Positions 1-8,872 of a stretch of DNA of 64,000 nucleotides are shown piece by piece. The translations under genes were made by a program, and so were the position numbers. The stretch lies in the NCBI GenBank assembly GCA_964017195.1, contig OZ024895.1, positions 32,113,375-32,177,374 of the forward strand, given 5' to 3'. This DNA is from Siderastrea radians. Taxonomy: Eukaryota > Cnidaria > Anthozoa > Scleractinia > Rhizangiidae. Position 1 is the stretch's first letter. Every line of letters starts with the position of its first letter. The notes below the pieces were generated by a model. That model was not told the origin of the DNA and ran no database searches. It saw nothing but the letters and a program-made list of their open reading frames with translations.

Positions 1-2084
1 TTTGAAATTTGCCACCAGAGCTTTGACGGATATCGGAGGTAATTTGGTCTCCTTTCAACCGTTAACGTTTGGGGGGGGGGGATAGTGACGCGAGCGGACG
101 CGCCCTGCTTTAGTTTGTTCGATGATGGTATCAGAAGATAGAAGGTTGGTGAAAAGAGCCTATAGCTTAGCAGTATTTGAATCGAAGGCTACAAATACGA
201 AAGAGCAAGATAAAAATTCCGGGCTCCATGCAAAGGAAACAGAATGAAAACCTGTTAGTTTTCGAACCAGTTTCTTGCTTTTTTGTTTTAAGACAGACAT
301 CCTATTACTTGCACACGTTAACAATTGAAAACGGAGACTTTCGATACTTTTTGAAGAGGCTACACGAGCAACTTTTTGCTTGCGATGGTGATGTGATTGT
401 TTTTTTCTTTTTTTGGAAATTGTCGCGTCGTCGGCGCGCGGTGGTGGTTAAACTTGGCGACAAAGTCCCTAATCTTGTCACAAAAATTCAACTCATCGAC
501 GGGACAATTTTTCGAAAAAATCGCCTCACCATGGCAAGCAAAAAATCGCTCGTGTAGCCGCAGCTTTATTGTTTGGGCGTGGACAATTACGATCATTTAT
601 GTATATGCCCTGGCCGCCTTCCGTCCTCATTCAAGCTATTAAATCCAAAACAAGTCATCACAAAGTTGAGGAGCGTGGCGATGAGAATATTTCGCTTTTT
701 TTCTGCTGGAGGTGGGTTGCAGGAATCCCCCCCCCCCCACCGCCCCGCTTCCCACCTATTTTCTAGTGTAGGTCAGGAGCGAAGAGACTGGTTTTAAGCC
801 GTTTTGCATTTCGACGATCATGCTATGCAATTGGCGTGTTTTGCTCTTTAGTAACATGTTTTTTTTCCAACGAGCCCTCGCGCAGGAGACATTCCTGTGT
901 ACCATCGGTGAAATCACACCTCCCTATCTTATATAAGGTATGAACATGATTAATTTGTAAATTTTGTTTCCAAAAAGGGTTTTATCTGAAAATAAGGCAA
1001 GATAATTTACATACATATTTGAGGTCGAATAACGTTTGGGTACTCAATTCCGAAGAAGAACTCCTCCAGGGAGGGGAAGGGATGACACGAGCTTGCCCAC
1101 AGAGAATGTCACGTGATTTAGCTCTGCAGTTTCAAATGTGCTTGTGTGGTTGAAGAAGAAGGGTGGATTTTCTGTTTTCATTTGTGCTGTGTTTCTGCGC
1201 ACGAGGTAGGTAGTGAAGCCCATAATACGGTATAGTGATAATCCACGGAAACAAGAAGCGTTTGAATTTCAAATAAGTGTTACATTCTGTTTCGCGATCG
1301 CGTTTTGAGACGGTTTGGCTTGTTACAAGTCTATGTGTCGTTTAGTATGGAACGCCCACAACTGTCTTATGATACTTTTTTCCATTATATTCGGTGCTTA
1401 TTTCATTGTATTCGGTGCTTATTCCATTGTGTACGGTGCTCCTGTCTTTATATGCGGTGCTTTCGCCTTTATATTCAGTGCTTTTTTCATTAAATGGGGT
1501 GCATATGTCATTATATTCGGTTTAAACGCCATTATATTCGGTGTTTATTCCGTTATATTCGGTGCTAAGCGTAAGGGCTCTTCTCGTGAAAACGACACCG
1601 ACAGATATAAGTATAAGAATGAACATAAAAGGAATAGACACAGTTGTTCATCGTATCCTTGTTAAATATATAAAAATCACCACGACATATACAGCATAAA
1701 GGAAATTTTTTTAATTCTTCGCCACGTGCTTTCCCTTTTGTTTTTGCTTGCGTCAAGACCATTTTTACGTTGACATAAGTGTTGATACTCATGTGCTTGT
1801 GTTTGAAATTGAAAGTACGATTGGATGCACAAAGACAATAAAACAAACTTAGCATCGAGCTAGGCTTTGAGTAGTCGCTATTTTCCTTCAAGAATAGAGA
1901 AGTGCGTGGCGAATCCCGAGGAATTTTTTAGGACATGTTTAGAAGAAAGGTAGGGAATTTCTAGTGCTAGGGCTGTCATGACAGGAGGGTTACCGTGGTT
2001 GTATACCATTTTACAGGGGGAAACCGGTTAGACTGCAGTTTGTGCAAATGGCCCGGTAAGCAAAACATCTCCCGAATGTGAAAT
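1..2084. repeat. Host dispersed repeat, left part; no gene seen
   Basis: Non-coding. Most of it recurs elsewhere in the window: 1-700 resembles 29260-29960 (G-run then TAGTGACGCGAGCG; GACAGACA...ATTACTTGC), 760-1330 resembles 35100-35740 and 47115-47985, and 1570-2060 resembles 30210-30700. A poly-G run sits at 70-80 and a poly-C run at 727-739. Open frames here are short and have no recognisable product. Confidence 0.7.
1370..1568 (+). repeat. Degenerate 24-bp minisatellite
   Basis: Eight or nine units of the form TTCGGTGCTTATTCCATTRTA, with substitutions but few length changes. One frame is open across it and into 1665, giving repeats of the type IIFGAYFI. The relatives of the surrounding repeat do not carry the array. 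Confidence 0.8.
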
Positions 2085-2480
2085 TAGGTAGGTAGGTAGG
2101 TAGGTAGGTAGGTAGGTAAACTTTATTTAAACACGCTTGCACCGTCAACTAACATAAAACTAAAAGCTGATTTCCACAAGGGGCGTGTGGCTACAACAAA
2201 AAGATTAAAGCTACTTATAATTCCTTAAAATAAGAACTTATATATCTAGTTACTCTATAATATTATCTATTAAATATATTCTTAAGATTTTTCTGAAATC
2301 AGGAAAAAGTGTATGCATTAATTTTATTATTAAAGATAATAAGTGTTTCAGATTCTCGAAGAACAGCCGGAAGCGAGTTCCACAGTTTTGCTCCACGATA
2401 GCAAAATCTTTTCTTCAGGTATTCAGTTTTAGGCAGCGGTAATTGCAGAGAGGTGGAGGAGCCTCTGAGGTTATAAGTCA
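2085..2480 (-). mobile_element. 5'-truncated LINE 3' end (CR1/L2-like)
   Basis: On the minus strand the last part of a reverse-transcriptase ORF is visible (YNLRGSSTSLQLPLPKTEYL, then YRGAKLWNSLPAVL), the usual C-terminal block of CR1/L2-type LINEs. It is followed by a short 3' UTR and a (TACC)n tail, seen on the plus strand as AGGT repeats at 2086-2120. It interrupts the host repeat, which resumes at about 2480 (GATTGGTGTGTACC, compare 30738). Confidence 0.8.
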
Positions 2481-2549
2481 AGATTGGTGTGTACCATTTG
2501 TGCAGTTCAGTATACTTCACAGAAAAAGTCTGGAACTAGTTTGACTATT

Positions 2550-2554
2550 GGCGC
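2550..2554. repeat. Target-site duplication, left copy (GGCGC)
   Basis: GGCGC directly precedes the AG end of the element and recurs at 19406-19410 directly after its CT end. Bases at the junction are shared between flank and element, so the duplication could be read as 5 to 8 bp. The 5-bp reading leaves perfectly symmetric AG...CT termini, as expected for Mavericks. Confidence 0.8.
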
Positions 2555-2594
2555 AGTAGTATAGTAAAATGGGGGTTCTGTAACAGCTTTCACA

Positions 2595-2800
2595 TTGGGA
2601 GATTTATTTCAAGTTTTTAAACCGCCCACACATAAAACAATTTTGTCACAAAAAGTTTTATACATTGGCAGCTTTCTTTTCAGTTTTTAACCGCACACAT
2701 ATGAAACAATTTTTCACATTGGTGAGAGAGAAAAGTTTTATAATTGAGAGTTCTATTTCCGTTTTTTACACCGATAGCACAAAAACGGGTTTTATAAAGG
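2595..2800 (+). repeat. Degenerate tandem units inside the left TIR
   Basis: Three related units begin at about 2595, 2665 and 2744 (spacing 70 and 79 bp). Each starts TTGRNAG, runs through a pyrimidine-rich stretch to TTTTTAAACCGC or a close variant, then a CACA-containing part, and ends near AAGTTTTATA or GGTTTTATAAA. The right TIR carries the same units. They could be binding sites for integrase or replication proteins; this is inference from position and repetition. Confidence 0.6.
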
Positions 2801-2877
2801 TGGAAAAGGTGGAAAGAATATCATTGCATCACTTTTTAAAAACCGCAATAATATATTTTACAAGTTTTTTGTTGTAA
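2665..2877 (+). other. Open frame of 70 codons within left TIR
   Basis: An ATG-less-context open frame lies wholly inside the terminal repeat and reads into the element. The same frame is open in the right TIR with one residue changed (Ser to Leu). The predicted product is hydrophobic at its end and resembles nothing I recognise. Because the TIR as a whole is conserved, openness in both copies is not independent evidence of coding. I list it as an observation, not as a gene. Confidence 0.15.
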
Positions 2878-2919
2878 ACTGTCACAGAATTCCAAAAATT
2901 TTTTTTCATTTAGAGATGT

Positions 2920-3207
2920 GTGTTTTGTTATTATATCAAAAGTGTTACAGAATTCAAAATGTCTATTGCAAGAAATCAGAAAGACATTTTTCAAATGTTT
3001 TATGGTGAAATACCGGAAAAAATTAAAAAGAGTTTACCTCGTCCATTAAAACCGCTTGTTGAAATTGAGGATGAGTTTTACATATCAACAAACAATAATA
3101 ATAATAAATGGCTTCATGTTTGGAAAATGGTTGTAACGGAAACAAACCCCCACAATAAAGATCTTTTTGAGTTTGCAAGATCAATAAAGAAAGTTTCACA
3201 GATTTAA
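2920..3207 (+). CDS. PolB N-terminal segment (first frame)
   Basis: First coding block of the broken polymerase. The ATG at 2959 lies just past the TIR edge; the in-frame ATG at 2920 is still inside the TIR, so 2959 is the better start. The block ends at a TAA at 3205-3207. The reading continues one frame over from about 3183 through a lysine-rich stretch into the next block. No recognisable catalytic motif is present; this part corresponds to the poorly conserved polymerase N-terminus or possibly the terminal-protein region (inference). Confidence 0.6.
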   Translation: MFCYYIKSVTEFKMSIARNQKDIFQMFYGEIPEKIKKSLPRPLKPLVEIEDEFYISTNNNNNKWLHVWKMVVTETNPHNKDLFEFARSIKKVSQI

Positions 3208-3254
3208 TAAAAAGAGAACTAAAAGAGTTAAAAAATATAAAAGTAAGTCTAGAG

Positions 3255-4628
3255 ATGAAAGTTAAATTTAAAAAGGAAGAAGAAGAAGAACAAACTCAAT
3301 ACATGGAGCAATATTTTCGAGAAAATGAGCCACATGTTTTTAACGCAAACGACGATGAAAATGAGACAGAAGAATATTTCGATAACATTTTTGAAATAAT
3401 TAATGGAAAAATCGAGGCATGGGTAGCGGAAGGGTCAGGATGGGAAGTAGAAAAAATAGAGCTTGTGTATGTGAATGTCGCACGTTTTCAGCCACTGCGT
3501 GGAGGAACATATTTGCCAATTCCAACAAAGTTGAAAAACAAAAAAGCAGTAGTGAACGTGCAAAATAAGGACAACGAGTGTTTGAAGTGGGCTGTAAGAT
3601 CAGCTATGTTTCCCCCACCAGAAGGAAAAAATCCAAACAGACCAAGTTCTTACCCAGTTAACGATGGTATTAATTGGAGTGGCATTGTTTTTCCAACACC
3701 AGTAAAACAAATTGACAAGCTTGAGTCGCAAAACGAAAACCTCGCAATAAACGTATTTGGCTGGGAAAATGATTGTGTGATTGTGCATAGGATAAGTAAA
3801 AAAGAAAAAAGCGTGCCGCGGATTAACCTGATGTTGATTGAGTCGGATGAAAAACAGCATTATTGTTTTGTGAAAAGAGTAAGCGCACTACTTTATGATC
3901 AGAGCAAACATCGTGATACAAAACATTATTGCATGTTGTGTTTAACAGGTTTTTCAAGAGAGGACTTGTTGGAAAACCATAAAAAATATTGCAATGGCTT
4001 AAAAGGAAAACCGACATGGATTGATATGCCAAAAGAGGAGGAAAAAATAGTTTCATTTCAAAATTATAACAAACAAATGAAAGCGCCTTATGTTATATAC
4101 GCTGACTTTGAGGCTTTAGTAAAAAAGATTTCTCTTTGTGAGCTTGAGGGTGGGAATAAAGAGAAAAGTTACACCATGAAAACAGAATATCACGAAGCAA
4201 GTGGTTATTCTTACACGGTTGTGAGAAGTGACGGTGAAGTTTCAGGACCAAAAGTTTACAGGGGTGAAAACGCGGTGGGAACGTTTTTAAGTGACATTCT
4301 GCAGGAAGAGGTGAAAATAAGAGAGAGTTTGGCTGAACCAAAACCAATTGTGATGACGGCTGAAGACTGGGAAAAATACAAAAACGCAACAGATTGTCAC
4401 ATTTGTAATAAAAGTTTGATAAAAGATGAATTCTTAGACTCTTTGCCGGTTTGGAGCATAGAAGATGGTGAAGGTGGAGAAAAATGCAGCTACAAGGGTC
4501 AAGGGCATAAAAAATGTTTTTACAGAGCACAGAAAGAGCAACAATGGGGGATTCTTAAGCTAAAAAAAATTAACAGAAACGAAAGACCAGTTGGAAGCAA
4601 AACAACAGAAAAATTGTATTTTCTGTGA
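3255..4628 (+). CDS. PolB segment with N-terminal finger and Exo I
   Basis: 457 codons open from the first ATG in this frame, although coding similarity begins upstream near 3183. It contains a C2H2-like finger (YCMLCLTGF followed by NHKKYC) and the exonuclease motif YADFEALV, whose Asp and Glu belong to the 3'-5' proofreading site. The last 15 or so codons are out of the polymerase frame, because the coding signal switches to the next frame between about 4575 and 4610 near the run of eight A at 4562-4569. Confidence 0.85.
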   Translation: MKVKFKKEEEEEQTQYMEQYFRENEPHVFNANDDENETEEYFDNIFEIINGKIEAWVAEGSGWEVEKIELVYVNVARFQPLRGGTYLPIPTKLKNKKAVVNVQNKDNECLKWAVRSAMFPPPEGKNPNRPSSYPVNDGINWSGIVFPTPVKQIDKLESQNENLAINVFGWENDCVIVHRISKKEKSVPRINLMLIESDEKQHYCFVKRVSALLYDQSKHRDTKHYCMLCLTGFSREDLLENHKKYCNGLKGKPTWIDMPKEEEKIVSFQNYNKQMKAPYVIYADFEALVKKISLCELEGGNKEKSYTMKTEYHEASGYSYTVVRSDGEVSGPKVYRGENAVGTFLSDILQEEVKIRESLAEPKPIVMTAEDWEKYKNATDCHICNKSLIKDEFLDSLPVWSIEDGEGGEKCSYKGQGHKKCFYRAQKEQQWGILKLKKINRNERPVGSKTTEKLYFL

Positions 4629-6516
4629 GAACCCATTACTTCAGAAAAACTTTAGAGACGCAGCGAAAGACCATTGTCACATAACTGGAAGGTATCGAGG
4701 TGCGGCGCACAACAATTGCAATGTAAAACTCTACATTAACCCAAAAACAACCCCCATACCTATTGTATTTCACAATCTAAAGGGCTACGACGCGCACCAT
4801 TTAATGCAAGAGATGTCGCAACTCAATAAAGAGGTTAAATGCATTGCTAATAATATGGAGAAATATATCACATTTTCAGTCGGAGGTCTGCGTTTCATCG
4901 ACAGCTTGAACATTTTACAAGGAAGCCTTGATTCACTTGTAAGCGCAACACCAAAGGAGTCATTGAAAATAACATCAACAATTTCAAAAGGAAGCGACCT
5001 GCTTTACAAAAAAGGGATCTATCCTTATGAGTACATAGATTCATGGGGGAGATTTAACGAGACAAAGCTTCCTGACAAAGAGAAGTTTTACAGCAAGCTG
5101 AACGACGAGCACATAACAGACGAAGAGTACGCACACGCGCATAATGTCTGGGAGACTTTTGAATGTAAAACGTTGGGTGATTATCATGATCTTTACGTTA
5201 AAACAGATGTTGCCCTGTTGGCAGATGTTTTTGAGAACTTCCAAAATCTATGCCAAGAGCAGTATGGGTTAGATCCAGCTCATTATTACACATCACCAGG
5301 ATTATCCTGGGACGCTTTATTGAAAAAGACAGGGGTAGAGCTTGAGTTATTCACAGACCTTGAAATGTATCTATTTGTGGAAAGGGGAATGCGGGGTGGA
5401 ATTTCCATGGTAAGTATGAGATACGCAAAGGCAAACAACCCACTATTAGAAGACTATGACTCAAGCAGACCAAACAAATACATCATGTATCTCGACGCTA
5501 ATAATCTTTCTGGATGGACAATGAGCAAGCCACTCCCGAAAAGAGATTTTAAATGGAAACGTGTTATGCCCACTGAGGAAGACATCATGAAGAAAAAAGA
5601 AAACGCAAAGAATGGATGGATTCTTGATGTGGATCTTGAATACCCAAAGGAACTGCATGAAGAACACAACAGCTTTCCCCTTGCCCCCGAGAAAAATCAG
5701 GTTAAAAATGAATGGATGTCGGAATACCAACACAGTTTGATAAAAGACTTGGATCTGAAAACACCAAAATGCAACAAGTTGTTGTTAACTCTTCAAGACA
5801 AAAACAACTATGTGGTACATTACCGAAACTTGCAGTTTTATCTGAAGCAAGGAATGAAACTGAAGCGCGTGCACAAGGTGTTGGAGTTCGAACAAGAATG
5901 TTGGATGGAGCCGTACATTCGGATGAATACAGAATTCAGGAAAAACGCAAAGAGCAACTTTGAAAAGAATTTTTACAAGCTTATGAATAACTCAGTCTTT
6001 GGCAAAACCATGGAAAACCTGCGTAACCGTGTTGACATAAAAATAGTGAGAAGCAATGAGACAGACAAAATAAGGAAATTGGTTGCAAGTCCTCTATACT
6101 CAAGGCATGTTATGTTTTCAAACGACTTATTTGGAATCGACATGCGCAAAAGCCGGCTGCTGCTCAACGAGCATGTCTACACAGGGGTGACAATCCTTGA
6201 CAACAGCAAGATCTTGATGTATGATTTTTTCTACAACGAGCTGAAAAAAAAATATGGCTCAAAGTGCGAGCTCTTGTACACAGACACCGACAGCCTTCTG
6301 CTTGAGATTGAAACGGATGACGTGTACAAAGATATCGAAACAAACAAAAATCTATATGATACGAGCGATTATCCGAAGGAGCATCCACTTTATTCAGACG
6401 CCAACAAAAAAGTTTTAGGTAAAATGAAAGACGAATGTAATGGAATTCCAATTGAAGAGTGCGCCTGTTTGAGACCGAAAATGTACTCGATAATGAAAGG
6501 CAATAAAAAAATATAA
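4591..6516 (+). CDS. PolB segment with Exo II/III and polymerase motifs A, B, C
   Basis: 641 codons holding nearly the whole catalytic core. Seen: Cys/His cluster CIFC with DHCHITG and RGAAHNNCN, Exo II HNLKGYDAH, Exo III region YHDLYVKTDVALLADVF, motif A YLDANNLSGW, motif B KLMNNSVFGKTMEN, motif C LLYTDTDSLL, and the C-terminal GIPIEECACLRPKMYS. The stop at 6514-6516 falls in the A-rich tract at 6506-6520 and is followed directly by polymerase coding in another frame. The aspartates of motifs A and C are present. Confidence 0.92.
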   Translation: MEAKQQKNCIFCENPLLQKNFRDAAKDHCHITGRYRGAAHNNCNVKLYINPKTTPIPIVFHNLKGYDAHHLMQEMSQLNKEVKCIANNMEKYITFSVGGLRFIDSLNILQGSLDSLVSATPKESLKITSTISKGSDLLYKKGIYPYEYIDSWGRFNETKLPDKEKFYSKLNDEHITDEEYAHAHNVWETFECKTLGDYHDLYVKTDVALLADVFENFQNLCQEQYGLDPAHYYTSPGLSWDALLKKTGVELELFTDLEMYLFVERGMRGGISMVSMRYAKANNPLLEDYDSSRPNKYIMYLDANNLSGWTMSKPLPKRDFKWKRVMPTEEDIMKKKENAKNGWILDVDLEYPKELHEEHNSFPLAPEKNQVKNEWMSEYQHSLIKDLDLKTPKCNKLLLTLQDKNNYVVHYRNLQFYLKQGMKLKRVHKVLEFEQECWMEPYIRMNTEFRKNAKSNFEKNFYKLMNNSVFGKTMENLRNRVDIKIVRSNETDKIRKLVASPLYSRHVMFSNDLFGIDMRKSRLLLNEHVYTGVTILDNSKILMYDFFYNELKKKYGSKCELLYTDTDSLLLEIETDDVYKDIETNKNLYDTSDYPKEHPLYSDANKKVLGKMKDECNGIPIEECACLRPKMYSIMKGNKKI

Positions 6517-6530
6517 AAAAAGCGAAGGGT

Positions 6531-6824
6531 GTGAAAAAATGTGTCGTCAAGAAACAAATAATGCATGAACAGTACAAGGAAACGCTTTTTGGTAAGAAGC
6601 AGTTATGGCATGGAATGAACATTTTTCGAAGCCAGAAGCATGAGATTTACGGCATTTATGTTAACAAAATCTCGCTTTCCCCATTTGATTCAAAGCAATG
6701 GATAGAAGAAGATGGTATTCATACAAAAGCCTATGGTTATGAACCCGTATTCAAATTTACAGATGCCTCAATTGCCTCAATTGCTGCAGCCGAAGAAGAA
6801 GCTTTAGAGTTGCTCGAGTGGTAA
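6531..6824 (+). CDS. PolB C-terminal segment
   Basis: 97 codons continuing the polymerase thumb/C-terminus after a frame change in the A-rich tract at 6506-6520. The block VKKCVVKKQIMHEQYKETLF, a later SQKHEIYGIYVNKISLSPFD and the ending EDGIHTKAYGY follow the usual Maverick polymerase C-terminus. Its 3' end overlaps the 3' end of the convergent integrase gene by about 20 bp. Confidence 0.85.
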   Translation: MKKCVVKKQIMHEQYKETLFGKKQLWHGMNIFRSQKHEIYGIYVNKISLSPFDSKQWIEEDGIHTKAYGYEPVFKFTDASIASIAAAEEEALELLEW

Positions 6825-7808
6825 CTCTATGTTTGGAGGGACAACCAAAAGCTCTTCGCGGACAAACCAGCGTTTTGGTCTGTCAAACAAATAATAGATA
6901 ACCGGAGCGTCTGGTTTTATCATAATTTTTTCAATCTCGTAAACATTCAAAGACCAGATTGGGTCGGTAGCTCTTCGCCAGCCACCTTCAAGTTCACCGG
7001 GTTGATAGAGATAGCGAACACTTAAACCGGAGGGGAGCTTTTTTTCGTTCGCACCAACGGGTCTCAAATAAGGCGTCGAGGGTTTGGATGGAACAGTTTT
7101 CTTTTTGATGGCATCAACAGGTTTTTGACCGGTCAGCCGAGTGACTTCTTTATTCAAATCCGAAATAACAGCGGGCAGTCGGGCCACCCATACAGTCGAT
7201 CTTTTGTCGTCTGGGAGGCGCATTTCAACCCCATATTGGTGTCCAAAAAGCCGTTCAGCCAGAGTACGGTTGAATCTTTCAATGATTGCTTGATCACGGT
7301 GAATATCCACACGGCCGCGTCTAACCTCGACATTATGTTTCGAAAGCAGTTGATTCACAGCGCCCATAAACTCACGACCAGGATCGACCTGAAGCAGTTT
7401 CGGCCACTTCAAAGGACCACGACTATGAATCCGCTCCAGAGCAGCTGCAACTTCTTTAGCCTCTTTTGTGGCCAACGGTTCGGCCTCTTTGTATCGAGAG
7501 GCCACATCCACCACTGTGAGAGCATATTTAAAAGTTTTACGGGAGCGTGGTGGGCGATCGTGTGGGAGATACAGAAGATCGGCTTGGTAAACTTTGTTTG
7601 GAACAGGAACATCAAATTTCGGTCTTGGAATGTAACGTGGGGCTGGTAAATAAATCTGCCAAAGAGCTTGCTTCATTAACCAGTTTTGAGCCACATCTTC
7701 CGAAACTTTCGCTGCCTGGGCTAATTTCTTAATTGCTGCAAACCCTTTCCAATACCCTTGCGGGCTGTAATAAATTTTTGACAACTTGTTGAAAATACTT
7801 GAGCTCAT
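6804..7808 (-). CDS. int: Retrovirus-type DD35E integrase
   Basis: 334-residue integrase that would join the element ends to host DNA, producing the short target duplication seen at both ends. The catalytic triad is visible as Asp77 (QADLLYLP), Asp142 (LLQVDPGREF) and Glu177 (QAIIERFNRTL), with the 35-residue D-to-E spacing of the retroviral/LTR and Maverick class. After the core comes a beta-rich C-terminal part (YLYQPGELEGGWRRA, FVREELLVVP) of the kind that binds DNA. I do not see a chromodomain or an obvious HHCC finger at the N-terminus. The frame is intact from ATG to stop. A TATA-like GTATAGTATAC lies immediately upstream of the ATG. The gene converges on the polymerase and is divergent from the zinc-ribbon gene at 7878. 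Confidence 0.95.
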   Translation of the reverse strand: MSSSIFNKLSKIYYSPQGYWKGFAAIKKLAQAAKVSEDVAQNWLMKQALWQIYLPAPRYIPRPKFDVPVPNKVYQADLLYLPHDRPPRSRKTFKYALTVVDVASRYKEAEPLATKEAKEVAAALERIHSRGPLKWPKLLQVDPGREFMGAVNQLLSKHNVEVRRGRVDIHRDQAIIERFNRTLAERLFGHQYGVEMRLPDDKRSTVWVARLPAVISDLNKEVTRLTGQKPVDAIKKKTVPSKPSTPYLRPVGANEKKLPSGLSVRYLYQPGELEGGWRRATDPIWSLNVYEIEKIMIKPDAPVIYYLFDRPKRWFVREELLVVPPNIELPLEQL

Positions 7809-7877
7809 TGTATACTATACACAATAAAAAATGGACGACCCGTTTGGTTGTTTGCAAGGTTAGAAATTTCGTCGAAA
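7809..7877. promoter_or_regulatory. Short divergent promoter region between integrase and zinc-ribbon gene
   Basis: Only about 70 bp separate the integrase ATG (minus) from the ATG at 7878 (plus). It contains the symmetric TATA-like stretch GTATACTATAC at 7810-7820, suitably placed for both directions. An ATG at 7831 opens a frame of only ten codons. The frame of the zinc-ribbon gene is open upstream of 7878 without an ATG, so a one-base indel between 7831 and 7860 may have removed the true start. Confidence 0.5.
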
Positions 7878-8381
7878 ATGATTCAAGAAATGTTGCAAAA
7901 AAAAAATGAAATAAGCCTGTTATCAAAAAAGATTAATCGTTGTCCTTCATGCGAGGAGCAAATAGTTTATGTGGTGAATGAGTTATGTCTTTTATGTCAA
8001 AAATGTGGTAGAGTGGTTGAATGTGATGATTATGAACATTTTGAAGAAAATCGGAGAAGAAGTTCCACTGCTCTTCCAACGAATAATGATCATTTAAAAG
8101 ATGTTTTACGGAAATGTAAGATTGACAAAATGTTTTCTTCCAGCGAGGTCGTTTTTCTTGGTAACGTTATTGCTCAATTTAAGAGGACAACCAGTAAATC
8201 AGTGAACTACACCTGTTTTCTGTACGATTATTTTGAAATGGTACCTTTTGAATGCTGGCCCCACAAAAAAGAAATTATGGAATCTATTTCTTATCACCTT
8301 CCTGAAAGCTTAGAAAGCAGTTGGCGCGCAAAACAGGAGTTTGATAAATGGTGGTTGAAAACCAATCAAGGTTCTTCATAA
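7878..8381 (+). CDS. Zinc-ribbon protein resembling late transcription factor VLTF3
   Basis: About 167 residues from the ATG at 7878; the frame is open from 7848 but without an ATG. Near the N-terminus there is a zinc ribbon CPSC...CQKCG, followed by an acidic/aromatic stretch (YEHFEEN), then NNDHLKDVLRKC and NYTCFLYDYFEMV. This order (zinc ribbon, an Asn/His-Phe/Leu helix, then an NY...L motif) is what I know from poxvirus-type VLTF3 proteins, which also occur in some polinton-like viruses. VLTF3 drives late (structural) gene transcription, fitting its place before the capsid block. The 3' end overlaps the convergent minor virion gene by about 16 bp. The assignment rests on pattern only and the length is at the short end. 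Confidence 0.55.
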   Translation: MIQEMLQKKNEISLLSKKINRCPSCEEQIVYVVNELCLLCQKCGRVVECDDYEHFEENRRRSSTALPTNNDHLKDVLRKCKIDKMFSSSEVVFLGNVIAQFKRTTSKSVNYTCFLYDYFEMVPFECWPHKKEIMESISYHLPESLESSWRAKQEFDKWWLKTNQGSS

Positions 8382-8872
8382 ACATTTTCATATTTGCCTG
8401 TTTTCGGATTTTTCACCAAACGCATGACAGTACCCTTTTTTGGATGAGTCCAAAATTTCTTGCTTGTGACACCAGTTGGTCCTGTGAAAGCATTTTTCGC
8501 AATATCACCTTTCCAATACCGATCGAATACAGGTTTTGTGGAAGGAATCATTTTTTTTGTCAAAGTTTCAGCAAATTTTATTGCATCCAACGGCTTATCC
8601 AAAACACCAGTTCCCTTTTGTTGTTTGAAACCCAACCCTAACTTTTGTTTAGCATTGATTGCATTTCTTCCAGCCGCATGACCCCACTGCCTCTGTTTGT
8701 AAGGAACTGCGTCAAGAGACAACCATTTTTTTATCCGCTTTGTGTTTGCATTTTTTGAGATTTTCACCGTATTTTTTTTCACGGTTGGAACAAACATCAT
8801 AATCAACATCATGTTGCATAGCAATCGCATCTGTTGCACCTGTTGGTGGTTGATATATTTCCAAGATTTCAC
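8366..8872 (-). CDS. PLA2 virion protein, C-terminal segment
   Basis: Open segment whose authentic part begins after the frame change near 8730, so its first 45 or so codons are out of frame with the gene. It contains DAVPYKQRQWGHAAGRNAIN, then AKQKLGLGF, then a basic C-terminus ending NVYEEP. It ends 16 bp inside the convergent zinc-ribbon gene. Confidence 0.75.
   Translation of the reverse strand: MKSWKYINHQQVQQMRLLCNMMLIMMFVPTVKKNTVKISKNANTKRIKKWLSLDAVPYKQRQWGHAAGRNAINAKQKLGLGFKQQKGTGVLDKPLDAIKFAETLTKKMIPSTKPVFDRYWKGDIAKNAFTGPTGVTSKKFWTHPKKGTVMRLVKNPKTGKYENVYEEP

Larger units (their letters stand above)
2555..2946 (+). repeat. Left terminal inverted repeat of the Maverick
   Basis: About 392 bp, matched in inverse orientation at 19014-19405. 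By eye the two copies differ at about four bases (one near 2788, one near 2822 and two near 2924-2930), roughly 99 percent identity. The match stops just before the first polymerase ATG. In protein-primed elements the termini serve as replication origins and integrase substrates. Confidence 0.95.
2959..6824 (+). pseudogene. polB: Protein-primed family-B DNA polymerase, frame-broken
   Basis: Replicative polymerase of the element, expected to copy the linear genome by protein priming from the termini. Reading from the ATG at 2959 the coding sequence continues through four blocks in alternating frames, with breaks near 3180, 4575-4610 and 6505-6520, so no full-length product is made from this copy as given. 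Visible in order: a C2H2-like finger (about 3925-3995), Exo I ADFEAL (about 4100), a Cys/His cluster with RGAAHNNCN (about 4690-4720), Exo II HNLKGYDAH (about 4771-4797), Exo III region with KTDVALLADVF (about 5200-5232), motif A DANNLSGW (about 5494), motif B NSVFGKTMEN (about 5989), motif C YTDTDS (about 6277), and a C-terminal LRPKMYS block. The motif-A tyrosine normally found in DANNLYG is serine here (codon TCT). Confidence 0.93.

Noticed and set aside
1565..1891. 108-codon minus-strand open frame in the left host repeat
   Set aside because: The related repeat at 30187-30462 gives a different, non-conserved translation, so the frame is not under coding constraint.
4093..4530. 145-codon minus-strand open frame opposite polymerase
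   Set aside because: It is antisense to polymerase coding with recognised Exo I and is explained as a shadow.
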